This document shows, piece after piece, positions 18,101 through 25,197 of a stretch of DNA of 35,601 nt. Position 1 is the first letter of the stretch; each line of letters opens with the position of its first letter. The translations under genes and the position numbers were made by a program. Below the pieces are notes generated by a model. It was not told where the DNA came from and did no database searches. It saw only the letters and a program-made list of their open reading frames with translations. This stretch comes from Victivallales bacterium. Lineage in GTDB: Bacteria; Verrucomicrobiota; Lentisphaeria; Oligosphaerales; Lenti-02. The DNA is taken from the NCBI GenBank assembly GCA_018648945.1, contig JABGQJ010000007.1, positions 1 through 35,601 on the forward strand. Direction: 5' to 3'.

Positions 18101-18560
18101 GGTTGGGGTGCCCGGACCTCGGTTGCGCCTTGCCGCCGTAAAAGAGTTGGCGGATGGGAGTCTGCCCCCCCCCTGCGCCTTCCGGCAAGGGGGCCTGCCA
18201 GACGCCCTTCCGCCACTTCCGCCAGCCGCTCACCACGCGGCCGCCGCTGACAACGGGTTTGGCCCCGGCCGCCGCCGCGAAGGTCAGTTCGGAGTCTGCT
18301 GGAGTCAATACCAGCGGCTCAGTCAGTTGATACTCCCCGGAGCGGAGCTCGATACGAATCTCGCCCACGTCTCCCTGCTTGCGCAGTTCCCGGGCGCGAC
18401 GCAAGGCCCCACCTAGGGTGCGCAATGGGGCCTGGGGGCCACCATTGGCCTGATCGTCGCCGGTTGGTGCAACGGTTAGCGCAGGCGCGGCACAGACTGC
18501 CATCGCCAACAGGGCGGTGCCCGCGAAGGCACGAAGGAGTAGCCAGTCGGTTCTGAACAT
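15153..18560 (-). CDS. Large secreted right-handed beta-helix protein with Pro/Val linker and CBM-like C-terminus
   Basis: 1135 residues. I choose the ATG at 18560 because AAAGG lies 8 nt upstream; the ATG at 18566 is only 2 nt from it. Residues 1 to about 26 are a signal peptide. About 30-650 is a parallel beta-helix of the pectate-lyase/polysaccharide-lyase type, with many N-x-V/I and H-N-x-I repeats and a G-G-R-V-V-S-G-W segment typical of these PVC proteins. About 677-745 is a low-complexity Pro/Val linker. About 755-960 resembles a CBM9/DOMON-like sugar-binding domain (Y-S-A-D-R-L start, D-D-G-V-E-L). About 970-1130 is a CBM4/9-like jelly roll (N-G-G-F-E-E-P start, V-W-L-D-Q-V-S-L end). 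It likely binds and cleaves or epimerises an extracellular polysaccharide. A run of nine G lies in the coding strand (18165-18173). Confidence 0.85.
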   Translation of the reverse strand: MFRTDWLLLRAFAGTALLAMAVCAAPALTVAPTGDDQANGGPQAPLRTLGGALRRARELRKQGDVGEIRIELRSGEYQLTEPLVLTPADSELTFAAAAGAKPVVSGGRVVSGWRKWRKGVWQAPLPEGAGGGQTPIRQLFYGGKAQPRSGHPNPLPGNRRYTGWLFVGASASENDRGSFTADLRGIPAVAQLQHVGIDIRSLDGWSSRAVGLAAMAPATGHVELLKEASFPLSAGTRFRLENAPEWIDRPGEWAVDPAARLVYLRVKSGLFGGGKPTKRVVVPALSSLVELQGAAGQPVRRVAFVGVEFTCSLAGSAVVLDTVRNCRFDSCTFRDLGGTAIEFHNANRGNVISKCTFSRLGAAGITMFPGVTGHCTDNVLTHNYFHDLGLVDPQAAAIAAGKSNGNLVAHNLIHHMPRSAISFRLGFGRNVVEWNEIRWTNLETNGAGAIESSQWEPSHGAEYGRGNVIRYNLIADVVGCKALPGRGLVAPPDTWGIHLGALSSRHEVVGNLAVRTMRGGIGLDGGWENLCQYNICVDGAVSAAYYDNTAGRMRGNRVLNSILYNSKGRPRIHLGGHTSELLETHDFNLFWPQPTVSGLPAADEGEDWRVWRAQGHDANSQVTAPIFVAPDADDYRLRAGSPALRLGFRQTDFGEVGLRGTSMWSASVRTAALRPVALPAPVVPAPFVAAVPAVPVPVVPPPVVAAVPVVTPPVAPPVVAPPVVVPPVVAVVPPAVVPPVVAAPLPGTKKAIPGPLHVITPSAPSFVNTGGVNVDGLPLAVEWPGLYSADRLVIAENAGYGGRAGSHAFASVMHDKQHVLVAVDVPVAGGPILPPDGKPRWGRDDGVELCLRAVTRSDKAGPVFVVRGYPSGALVSSAVAGASTSAAEAVGAGTRFAAIRTKSGWSAEFAVPIGKLGIPTGKIQYLRLNLGVRKARTDESLAWVGTQAENWRVDKAGIVRLKPALAKGVEQLLRNGGFEEPSGRAPRDWSTFGDMTDPRGEGTVSLSPDGLAGSTCLRLDAKAPPVRGVGAMQAVTTPAAGTYILGLQVRAEDLLAGEEGGMLVSVRHIPIGGRGRLRTKTHQRVVTHLCTLWERVELPLEIPADTALMTVTVQLRNATGTVWLDQVSLRRAVTD
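16325..16535 (-). repeat. Low-complexity Pro/Val-rich linker coding repeat
   Basis: About 70 codons in the beta-helix gene encode irregular P-V-V-x-P-P-V-V-A units from degenerate GTNGTNCCN-type repeats. It joins the beta-helix to the sugar-binding domains. The DNA is prone to slippage, so its length may vary between strains. Confidence 0.8.
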
Positions 18561-18676
18561 ATGCATGACCTTTCTCGATCCGCCGGAACTGTGCCGCGCA
18601 TCGGTCGGCGGCGAAGATGGGTTCGCCACTCAAGGTAAGGCCGGGGGGGGGATAGGGCAACGCGAACGGGGTGGAG

Positions 18677-20641
18677 TCACTCCGCCAAACGGATCTTCAG
18701 GTCATCCACGAAGAGAACCATCCGGCTCCCCTCGGCGGGGACCTTCGGCATCAGCTCAAGCACCACCTCCAACGTGGGCAGATCCTGTTTCCGGTTGCCA
18801 TCGCCAGCGGCGATCGAGACGGGCGGGGTCTTGCGCAGATCCCAGATAATCTCCCGCCAGCCTTCCCAATCCACCTTCCCAGCCGGACCGTAGAAGCACT
18901 CCCCGCTCCGGTCGCGCAAGCGCGGCGTATAGGCCAGCCCCGAACCGTCTCCGAAGAGGGCGAAGCGCAGTTCGACAACGGGTTGCTCCACCGGGAACTT
19001 CACGCTGAACAGTTTCACCAGCCACGCTCCCGGCCTGCCAGCAGGGAATGCGACATCCAGTTTCATCGACTGCTTGCCGGAATGGCTCCGCTCGGTCGAG
19101 AGCTCCGCCTTGCCAACCACGGGCTGGCCAGCCTTGGTCTTCTCGGGTGTGGGGTAGATGCGCCCCCATGGATTGATGCTCTCGAAGTCGAACGCCAGCA
19201 TCGCAGGACCTCCGGACCCGGCCCCGGCCAGAGCATTCACGACCGGTTCACCGAAGGGGAAGCTCAACTCGCGGGCAATGCCCGGACGTACCTGGCGCTT
19301 GCCGGCGATCAGCATGGGCAGAAGCAGACGATAGCTGGCCTTGCGGGCGAAGGAGGGTTCCGGCAGCACGGTCGACCCCGTGTCCTGGCCGGAGGTCTCC
19401 TGGTACGCGGCGAACTCGGCAGGAGCGAACGCCTGGGAACCGGCCTGCAGCCGCCCCGGAAAGTAGGCGTTTGCCGTGAAGCGGGACGTCTTCGATACGC
19501 ACGCCAACTCCAGGGTCTTGCAGCCCAGAACAACGCTTTCCCGCATTTCCACGGTCGCCTGGGCGCCAATTCGGACCCCTTCCTCCGCCCCCACAAAGGA
19601 GCAGTTGGCCACGTCGGCCACGCCATTGAGGACATTGAGGCCCTGCCGTCCCCCCACGGTCAGAACGTTACTGAGGACCAGCGCGCCGCGGGCCACGGGG
19701 TTCTCCGGCTCCCGTATGTTGCGAGTGGCATCGCCCCTGGTCTGGATCTGGGGGCCGGCGTTGTTGCGCACGACCGAATCGATCAACACATGGTGCCCGC
19801 CCACAAAGTCCGCGCCCGCCACGCGGTTCTGCTCCACCAACACGCCGTAGAACGAGGACCGTGAGATGCTGATGTCCTGGATGCCGTAGTTGTTGTGGTG
19901 GAAGTGCCCACCAAGGACCACCGCCCCCACATCCTCGTGCACGCTGAAGCCATCGTCGCCGTTCCAGCGACCGACGATATTCCGGAAGACCAGCCCCTGG
20001 CAACTGCCATGGACATTGAAGCCATCATTGGCGAAGTTCTCGCAGACGAGATCCCGCACCTCGATATAGCTGCCACCGGTCAGGATCAGCCCGGAGACAA
20101 GCATCGTGGCTCCCAATTGGTAGTCAGCGGCGGTCTTGCCGGGCGCCATCCGGAAGTAGATGCCATCCTTGTCCCAACAGCTCTCCTCGGCGCGGACCTC
20201 GTTCGGCTTTCGACGCTGGGGAACCATGGTGCCGTCCCGGACAACGAACGGGCGGGATGCCGTCATCTGTCGGCGCATGCCGTTGGCATGGAACAGCAGG
20301 CCTTCGCCGCGATCCTCCCAAGCTGCTGGCGGAATCGGCCGCAGACCGGAGAGCACGGCCCCCTGCCCCTCCACCACGATGGGTGCCGACGGCGTGCCGC
20401 CGCGCGTGCCAAAACGCAGGCTCTCGCGGTACACCTCGCCGGTGTTGGCCAAGCGCAGCGTGTCGCCGGGCTTGCAGAGAGCCACCGCGCGCTTCAGGGT
20501 CCGCACCGCCTGTTCCGCGGCGGCACCGTCCCGGGCGTCGTCACCCGTCTGGTTGTTGACGAACACCGTACCAGCACGCCCCGCCCAAGGCAGCAACGCG
20601 AGAAGCAGTATACGAGGAAGGATCGCGCGGAGACCGTTCAT
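18677..20641 (-). CDS. Secreted right-handed beta-helix protein (pectate-lyase-like fold)
   Basis: 654 residues with AAGGG 8 nt before the ATG. Residues 1 to about 23 are a signal peptide. The mature start (V-F-V-N-N-Q-T-G-D-D) and the A-V-A-L-C-K-P-G-D-T-L motif are typical of DUF1565/beta-helix proteins. Coils run from about 25 to 390 (N-D-G-F-N-V-H-G, W-N-G-D-D-G-F-S-V-H). About 480-654 forms a C-terminal beta-sandwich that starts D-F-E-S-I-N-P-W and ends V-L-F-V-D-D-L-K-I, as in carbohydrate-binding modules. It is probably a polysaccharide lyase, hydrolase or binding protein at the cell surface. The downstream beta-helix gene begins 116 nt later on the same strand, so the two may be co-transcribed from the promoter at 20697-20725. 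Confidence 0.83.
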   Translation of the reverse strand: MNGLRAILPRILLLALLPWAGRAGTVFVNNQTGDDARDGAAAEQAVRTLKRAVALCKPGDTLRLANTGEVYRESLRFGTRGGTPSAPIVVEGQGAVLSGLRPIPPAAWEDRGEGLLFHANGMRRQMTASRPFVVRDGTMVPQRRKPNEVRAEESCWDKDGIYFRMAPGKTAADYQLGATMLVSGLILTGGSYIEVRDLVCENFANDGFNVHGSCQGLVFRNIVGRWNGDDGFSVHEDVGAVVLGGHFHHNNYGIQDISISRSSFYGVLVEQNRVAGADFVGGHHVLIDSVVRNNAGPQIQTRGDATRNIREPENPVARGALVLSNVLTVGGRQGLNVLNGVADVANCSFVGAEEGVRIGAQATVEMRESVVLGCKTLELACVSKTSRFTANAYFPGRLQAGSQAFAPAEFAAYQETSGQDTGSTVLPEPSFARKASYRLLLPMLIAGKRQVRPGIARELSFPFGEPVVNALAGAGSGGPAMLAFDFESINPWGRIYPTPEKTKAGQPVVGKAELSTERSHSGKQSMKLDVAFPAGRPGAWLVKLFSVKFPVEQPVVELRFALFGDGSGLAYTPRLRDRSGECFYGPAGKVDWEGWREIIWDLRKTPPVSIAAGDGNRKQDLPTLEVVLELMPKVPAEGSRMVLFVDDLKIRLAE

Positions 20642-20696
20642 GCCATTCGCCCTTTGCAGTTTCGGACCAAATCACTCACCTTGGCAGGCCGCAGCG

Positions 20697-20725
20697 AACC
20701 TAGAGGCGAGCCCTGCCTGTGTCAA
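20697..20725 (-). promoter_or_regulatory. Candidate promoter of the beta-helix genes
   Basis: On the minus strand a perfect TTGACA (20725-20720), 17-nt spacer, TAGGTT (20702-20697), giving a leader of about 50 nt before the ATG at 20641. Confidence 0.5.
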
Positions 20726-20902
20726 GGCGTGGCTGAGGAGCATAGCGAAGCAAACCACCCAATCTGGCGCGTGGTTCCACTGCGGAATCTGGACTCCCCG
20801 CCCGCAGCAGTGTAGGTTTGGCAGTGAGACTGAGTCCTCCCCACTGTTCCCCGACGCGTCCGTGTTGTTCCAGGCGGCAAAGGCTGCGAAGGAAACGATC
20901 CG

Positions 20903-21265
20903 ATGAACGTAATCACCCATCGGCTGGCCATGCTTGGCGTGGGGCTCGCCCTCATGCTCTCTTCAGGCTGCACGACCCGACTCGGTGACATGACCCTCGT
21001 CTCCACCCGTCCCGTCTCGCTGGACGGAGTCGACGTCAGCACGCTGCCCCACAGCGAAAGGGTCACTGGCAAGAGCAGCAAGCCTGTGTTCCTATTCATC
21101 CCCCTTGGCTTCCCCAATCTCCTGGACGCGATCGACGAAGCACTGGGAAAGGGCGATGGGGATCTCCTGGTGGATGTCGTGATCCGCGCCGAGGGGTGGT
21201 GGTTCCTGGTCGGCCAGAACGGGCTCACGGTCACGGGAACGGTCGTGAGGACAAGAGCCAAGTAG
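20903..21265 (+). CDS. Small lipoprotein of unknown function
   Basis: 120 residues with AAGGA 9 nt before the ATG. The signal peptide ends in the lipobox L-S-S-G-C, so Cys23 is the lipidated residue. The mature part is about 97 residues and contains F-P-N-L-L-D-A-I-D-E-A-L and W-W-F-L-V-G-Q-N-G, with a closing T-V-T-G-T-V-V strand pattern. It resembles the short exported lipoproteins with a conserved aromatic core found beside many Gram-negative surface loci. No enzymatic motif is seen. A decayed copy of its C-terminal two-thirds lies at 23850-24027, on the other side of the metalloprotease. The shared sequence continues past the stop to CATGCCTTCGACGG, which is also the start of the RHS remnant at 24061. 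Confidence 0.82.
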   Translation: MNVITHRLAMLGVGLALMLSSGCTTRLGDMTLVSTRPVSLDGVDVSTLPHSERVTGKSSKPVFLFIPLGFPNLLDAIDEALGKGDGDLLVDVVIRAEGWWFLVGQNGLTVTGTVVRTRAK

Positions 21266-21379
21266 CCACGATGCGACCCAGCGCCCGTGGTTCCGGATAG
21301 CCCGCCTCCAGGGCTCATGCCTTCGACGGTAATGCCTCAGTCACAGATGGGTCCGGAAGCGGGGCCAGCCCGCACCCCG

Positions 21380-21445
21380 CCGGGGAGACGAGTCTCCCCG
21401 GACCCCACGTAAGTGCGCCGGGGAGCGCAGTACCGCTCCCCGGCG
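21380..21445. repeat. Two tandem GC-rich hairpins between convergent genes
   Basis: CCGGGGAGAC-GA-GTCTCCCCGG (21380-21401, 10-bp stem) and CGCCGGGGAGCG-CAGTAC-CGCTCCCCGGCG (21416-21445, 12-bp stem) share a CCGGGGAG core. They lie between the lipoprotein and the metalloprotease stop codons and may end both transcripts, but have no T tract. They may instead be a palindromic dispersed repeat. Confidence 0.65.
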
Positions 21446-21507
21446 GGAAATGGTGCTCAGATGGCAAAGCTGCGGAACCTGTGACTTTCGCGGCAGACTC
21501 AGGTCAG

Positions 21508-23502
21508 CTATGGCTCGGGACGGCCCTCCGGGAAGTAGGTGTCGATGATCTGCTGAAGGGCCTTCTGGGCGGCCTCCCCGTGGGTTTTGCTGTATTTCGG
21601 CAGCCACCCGAAGTACCAGCCTTCACCGAAGAGCGGGTTCTTGCCTTCGCGTATGCCTTTGGGATGTACGGTCGCAGCATGTTCGGCAAAGGCCTCTTCA
21701 CTCATCGGGACCAGCTTTTTGTAACGGACAAGTCGATCATAGATCAGCGCAGACGGTTTCATGCCTGCTTCCAGCATCGTCTTGCTGAGCGCGGGGCTGT
21801 CGTGGGGCTGGACGCCCCAGAAGTGGATCAACGGCGTCAGGTCCACGCCGGCCATCCTGGAAAGACGCAGGATGCGGTTGTCCGTGGGATCAGTGTTGCG
21901 AGGGTACTCGATTCCCTCCAGGTAGTCCAGATGAACGGAGTGCCAGAACTCCTCCAGGGGCTTCCAGCCGAACAGGTTCACGATCTCCACGTATTTGCCG
22001 TAGCCACGGTGCTGGTACCTCACTTCGTTGGCCGGACTGTTGGAGATGTCCATCGGCCTGCCTTCGCGGAAGTTCTCGGTCACCATCCACATGATGGCCG
22101 CTTGGTCCAGGGAGATGGAGGGCCTGCCGAAGGACCTGCCGAACGCCGTGTCCAGGTCGACCCCGAATCCCTTGTTCAGCACGGCGACATAGGGCAGGTT
22201 GACGACCGCCTCGACTTCGCCACGGAACTTGGTGAAGAGCTGGGCGTGGCCGAGTTCATGGAAGATGGTCTGTCCGGCTGACTGAGGGCCTTTGAGGAGC
22301 CAGTGACTGCTGTGGCCGGACTCAGGCTTGTACGGGTTGTAGCGGAAGTTCGACTGCGGATAGCCTGGGAAGTTGGCGCTTCCTCTGTAGATCACATCGG
22401 TCTGCAGGTAGAGCACGGTCTTCGATCGCGCCAACGGCAGGCCGAAAAGCCCTGAAACGACATCCAGGGACGTATCCCAGTCCCGCATGAGTGTGGCGGG
22501 ATCGTCGTAGGCGTAGATCCACTTGGTCGGGACCTGCATCATGAACTTGTCGGACTCGAAGTCGGCCCATGGTCCGGGATGGTGACGCTCCGTGTTCTGC
22601 CACTGTTCGAGCGTTGTTTTGGCGAAGCTCCTGGCCGAGAAGAACGGGGAACGTACGGCGTTGGCGATCGCCACGTCCACGATGCCCCCGTCGGCACGGT
22701 AGGGGACCTCGATGTAGATGCCCCCGCCCAGTGGGTTGGCGATGAACGTCCTGGCTTCTGCGATGGGGAAAACCAGCGACACGCGGTCCAGCCGTTTGAC
22801 CCGAGGCCTCTTCTTGAGATCCCAGGAATGGGCTCCCACTCGCACACTGTACCCCTTGCCCACAAGGGAAGGAGGCACGGTGACCGTGCCAATGCTGCCC
22901 GGGGCGAGGTAACAGCCCGTTGGACGCCGGGCTGGGTCCTCGGTATACATCACAGGAACGCCCCAGCAAAGGGGTTGAGTGGCATTGATTTTCACCCGGT
23001 GTACGGCATTCGGATCCGAGGGCGGGTCAACGGAACCGGGGAAGTACTCCGAGGTCCGGAAGACAACCCTGTCAAGCAAATCGGCGTGCTTCCTGACATT
23101 CTCCGGCTTGAAGACGTGGTCCATAATCGCCTGCTGGAGAGCGAAGATTGCACGGTGAATCTCGAGACCTCCAGCAGGTTTCCTTGGGAATCCCTTCCGC
23201 GTTGCGGCATTCACAAAGAGCGGCCCGAGCTTGGCCTCGTAAGAGGCCGACAGATCAAGGGCCTGAAGGATCCTCTCGGGTGTCGTCCCGATCAGACCAG
23301 CATGGTCGAGGATGGCGGCTCTTCGCTGGTTGATCTGTGGTGCCGCCAGGGGCCGGGTTCCCTCGACATGCGCCTTCAGTTCGCTCACCGCTGCCCGGAG
23401 CGTGGCGGCCGGTTCCGCTGCCGGCGCGGCGGATGCCACGGACTGTGCCAGTAGGGCAGAGAAGAGAACAAACGACTGACAACGGTTTCTCGGCACGCTC
23501 AT
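21508..23502 (-). CDS. Secreted M60-like (enhancin-type) zinc metalloprotease
   Basis: 664 residues. The signal peptide ends near A-S-A-A (about 26). The zinc site is H415-E-L-G-H419 followed by Glu429 or Glu431, fitting the HEXXH-X(8,28)-E signature of gluzincin M60 proteases, which cleave mucin-type glycoproteins. A jelly-roll region at about 195-290 precedes the catalytic domain, as in M60 proteins. The length is typical. GGAGG sits only 1 nt before the ATG at 23502 but 7 nt before an in-frame GTG at 23496, which may be the real start. The protein pairs well with the sialidase and other glycan enzymes in the window for attack on glycoproteins. The M60 family assignment is from motif and layout. 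Confidence 0.82.
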   Translation of the reverse strand: MSVPRNRCQSFVLFSALLAQSVASAAPAAEPAATLRAAVSELKAHVEGTRPLAAPQINQRRAAILDHAGLIGTTPERILQALDLSASYEAKLGPLFVNAATRKGFPRKPAGGLEIHRAIFALQQAIMDHVFKPENVRKHADLLDRVVFRTSEYFPGSVDPPSDPNAVHRVKINATQPLCWGVPVMYTEDPARRPTGCYLAPGSIGTVTVPPSLVGKGYSVRVGAHSWDLKKRPRVKRLDRVSLVFPIAEARTFIANPLGGGIYIEVPYRADGGIVDVAIANAVRSPFFSARSFAKTTLEQWQNTERHHPGPWADFESDKFMMQVPTKWIYAYDDPATLMRDWDTSLDVVSGLFGLPLARSKTVLYLQTDVIYRGSANFPGYPQSNFRYNPYKPESGHSSHWLLKGPQSAGQTIFHELGHAQLFTKFRGEVEAVVNLPYVAVLNKGFGVDLDTAFGRSFGRPSISLDQAAIMWMVTENFREGRPMDISNSPANEVRYQHRGYGKYVEIVNLFGWKPLEEFWHSVHLDYLEGIEYPRNTDPTDNRILRLSRMAGVDLTPLIHFWGVQPHDSPALSKTMLEAGMKPSALIYDRLVRYKKLVPMSEEAFAEHAATVHPKGIREGKNPLFGEGWYFGWLPKYSKTHGEAAQKALQQIIDTYFPEGRPEP

Positions 23503-23849
23503 CCCTCCGTGTTCGTGGTGGTATGATGGAACCAGAACTCACGATCTGGCGCAAGTAGAACGCCCTGCTTCCGGGCGGTATAGCTGACGAGCGGCCGGTT
23601 CTGTAGTACGGTTATCTCCGACCAAGGACCTAACCGGCACCGCCGGAGCCCACCATGGCCAAGATACAGCCCGCGCTCTGCATCGCCAACGGCGTCGCGA
23701 GCGATCGCCACCTTGTCGTCTCGGAAGGCTCGGGGGGCGCGGATGTGTTCCTCGGTATAGCGCTCTTGGAACGGGGGCGCGGTTCGGAGGAGGTGCTGCA
23801 GCACAAGATGCTGGTGGGTCGCCTGGTGAACGGAAAGCAGGGGACAGTG
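23503..23849. other. Stretch without a recognisable gene
   Basis: Open frames on both strands overlap here but none has a ribosome binding site and protein-like composition together. One plus-strand frame (from 23655) runs into the lipoprotein pseudogene and may be debris or an accidental fusion. A small CCGGC-ACC-GCCGG hairpin lies near 23635. I see nothing else. Confidence 0.4.
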
Positions 23850-24027
23850 CCTTTGGGCTTCCTCTTCGGCTTCCCCAATCTCCTAGACGCGATCGACGAG
23901 GCCCTGAAAAGGAGGCGACGGCGACCTCATGGTGGATGTCGTCAGCCGCGCCGAGGGGTGGTGGTTCCTGGTCGGCCAGAACGGGTTCACCGTCAGGGGA
24001 ACGGTCGTGAAGACAAGAGCCAGATAG
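23850..24027 (+). pseudogene. Truncated, frameshifted copy of the 20903 lipoprotein
   Basis: The frame from 23850 encodes the same F-P-N-L-L-D-A-I-D-E-A-L motif as the intact lipoprotein. At the A-run CTGAAAAGGAGG (about 23905-23916) one extra base shifts the frame. Reading from 23914 in the next frame restores G-D-G-D-L, W-W-F-L-V-G-Q-N-G, T-V-V-K-T-R-A-R and a stop at 24025-24027. The 5' part with the signal peptide is missing. The nucleotide match is very close, so the duplication and the frameshift are fairly recent. Confidence 0.8.
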
Positions 24028-24060
24028 CCACAGCGTAACCCGTCGCCCGTCGCCGGGGCC

Positions 24061-24343
24061 CATGCCTTCGACGGCTCGGTGCGCTTGCAGACCATCACGG
24101 AAGGCGGTACGGTCTCTTCGTGCGCGTATCACGGCGGGAGTGCGACGGCTCGGGAGCAGGACCATGGCCATCGGCGGCACTGACAAGCTGACTGTCAGAG
24201 AGAGCTACGACCATCTCGGTCGCCTGCTCGCCATCGCCACGGCGACCAGTTCCCACGCCTACACCTACGGCTACGTCTTGAGGGATTCGCCTCTGAATGG
24301 CCAGACGGCACCGCATGGCTCCGTCGATCACGGCGTGTGGTAG
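24061..24343 (+). pseudogene. RHS/YD-repeat protein remnant, frameshifted
   Basis: Three reading frames in turn give fragments of an RHS-repeat protein. The first is H-A-F-D-G-S-V-R-L-Q-T-I-T-E-G-G, up to a TGA at 24181. The second is V-R-E-S-Y-D-H-L-G-R-L-L with H-A-Y-T-Y-G-Y (about 24195-24275). The third, in the +1 frame, is W-P-D-G-T-A-W (about 24300-24320). Y-D-x-L-G-R, Y-T-Y and P-D-G-T-x-W are hallmark pieces of RHS/YD shells, which encapsulate polymorphic toxins. At least two frameshifts and a stop make it a relic. It abuts the tail at 24338. Confidence 0.65.
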
Positions 24344-24391
24344 CACCTGCCGATCTTCGACCAGTGGATCATGAGCGGAGGCACACCATGA
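24338..24391 (+). pseudogene. Toxin-like C-terminal tail overlapping the immunity-type gene (copy A)
   Basis: Frame W-stop-H-L-P-I-F-D-Q-W-I-M-S-G-G-T-P-stop. It matches W-Y-H-L-P-I-F-D-E-W-L-R-S-E-G-A-P at 26127-26180, with the Tyr codon turned into TAG. Its stop overlaps the next start as ATGA in both copies. Joined here directly to RHS debris, it looks like the end of a deleted RHS toxin domain. Confidence 0.6.
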
Positions 24392-24948
24392 GACCAACCA
24401 GGTATCTGTTCCCGCTTCTCTCCTGTGGGATGGCAGCTCTCGCCACTTCCTGCTTCAGGAATTACAGGTGGGACGCATCGACCGACCCCGGCCTGCAGAG
24501 CGTCATGGGCCGGACGTACGAGTTGCTCACGCCATGCTATGTGATGCGGATGGAGGACGGAGCTGGACTAGTCCCCCCGCGCAGTCGGCGCGCAGGCGAC
24601 CTTCCCAGCGAGAACATGGAGGGGTATGTCGGTCGGCGGCTCGGATTCTTCAAGGTCCTAGGCGTGATGCCCGCCGGCTCGCGGTTCTCTGTCACGCGCG
24701 CCTGCTGTGTGGCGAACCTCGCCACTCGCTCCCTGAGGGTCCTTGGGGATATGCTCGCCGATGACTGCGAAATGGACGTCAGGTACCTGCTGGACTGGGA
24801 GCGCCGACGGACCCCTGTTCTCTCGCCCATCGCTTACTTCAGACCCGAAGCCGAGTTCATCCGGGACGTGACGGCAGAGGCGCGGCAAGAGGGGACCCTT
24901 GCCAGGTATCTGCCGCACGCGACGAAGTGGAAGCGCAGAGTGAGGTGA
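24388..24948 (+). CDS. Lipoprotein, paralogue A (putative immunity protein)
   Basis: 186 residues, GGAGG 6 nt before the ATG at 24388. The lipobox ends A-T-S-C (Cys22), so the protein should be tethered to a membrane. It is nearly identical over long blocks to the lipoprotein at 26177 (S-T-D-P-G-L-Q-S-V-M-G-R-T-Y-E-L-L-T-P-C-Y, E-N-M-E-G-Y-V-G-R-R-L-G, C-V-A-N-L-A-T-R-S-L, Y-L-P-H-A-T-K-W-K-R-R-V-R at the end). The paralogues diverge most at about residues 137-165. I know no named family. Its start overlaps the stop of a toxin-like tail, and RHS debris lies just upstream, which is the standard layout of a toxin-immunity pair; the immunity role is inference. The next lipoprotein starts 5 nt after its stop. 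Confidence 0.82.
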   Translation: MRPTRYLFPLLSCGMAALATSCFRNYRWDASTDPGLQSVMGRTYELLTPCYVMRMEDGAGLVPPRSRRAGDLPSENMEGYVGRRLGFFKVLGVMPAGSRFSVTRACCVANLATRSLRVLGDMLADDCEMDVRYLLDWERRRTPVLSPIAYFRPEAEFIRDVTAEARQEGTLARYLPHATKWKRRVR

Positions 24949-24953
24949 CAACG

Positions 24954-25169
24954 ATGGAGAGAGTGGTCTTCTGTGGATTGCTGTTTCTGGTCTGCGCGGT
25001 CGGTGGGGGCTGCGAAGGCGTCCCGCGCACGACCGGGCCGAGTTCCGCCAGACAGGGGGTGGAGGGCCCGCACCAGCAGATGGTACTCTATCTCTACGGT
25101 AAGGCCACGTCCGCAGAGACGCTCCCGGTTAACCTGAACGAGAACGCCGTTCCGCCTCTGGCGCGCTAG
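24954..25169 (+). CDS. Very small lipoprotein
   Basis: 71 residues starting 5 nt after the stop of the preceding gene, so almost certainly translated from the same mRNA. The signal peptide ends V-G-G-G-C, with Cys20 as the lipidation site, leaving only 52 mature residues with no motif I recognise. The equivalent place after the second paralogue (26734) has ACG instead of ATG and then diverges, so that copy has lost this gene. Function is unknown; it may be a partner or a truncated immunity-type protein. Confidence 0.6.
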   Translation: MERVVFCGLLFLVCAVGGGCEGVPRTTGPSSARQGVEGPHQQMVLYLYGKATSAETLPVNLNENAVPPLAR

Positions 25170-25197
25170 GCGCGCAACCCAGACACAAGGAAACACC

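Noticed and set aside
23655..24038. 127-codon plus-strand gene
   Set aside because: Its second half is the frameshifted lipoprotein copy read out of frame, and the first half has no ribosome binding site or recognisable fold.
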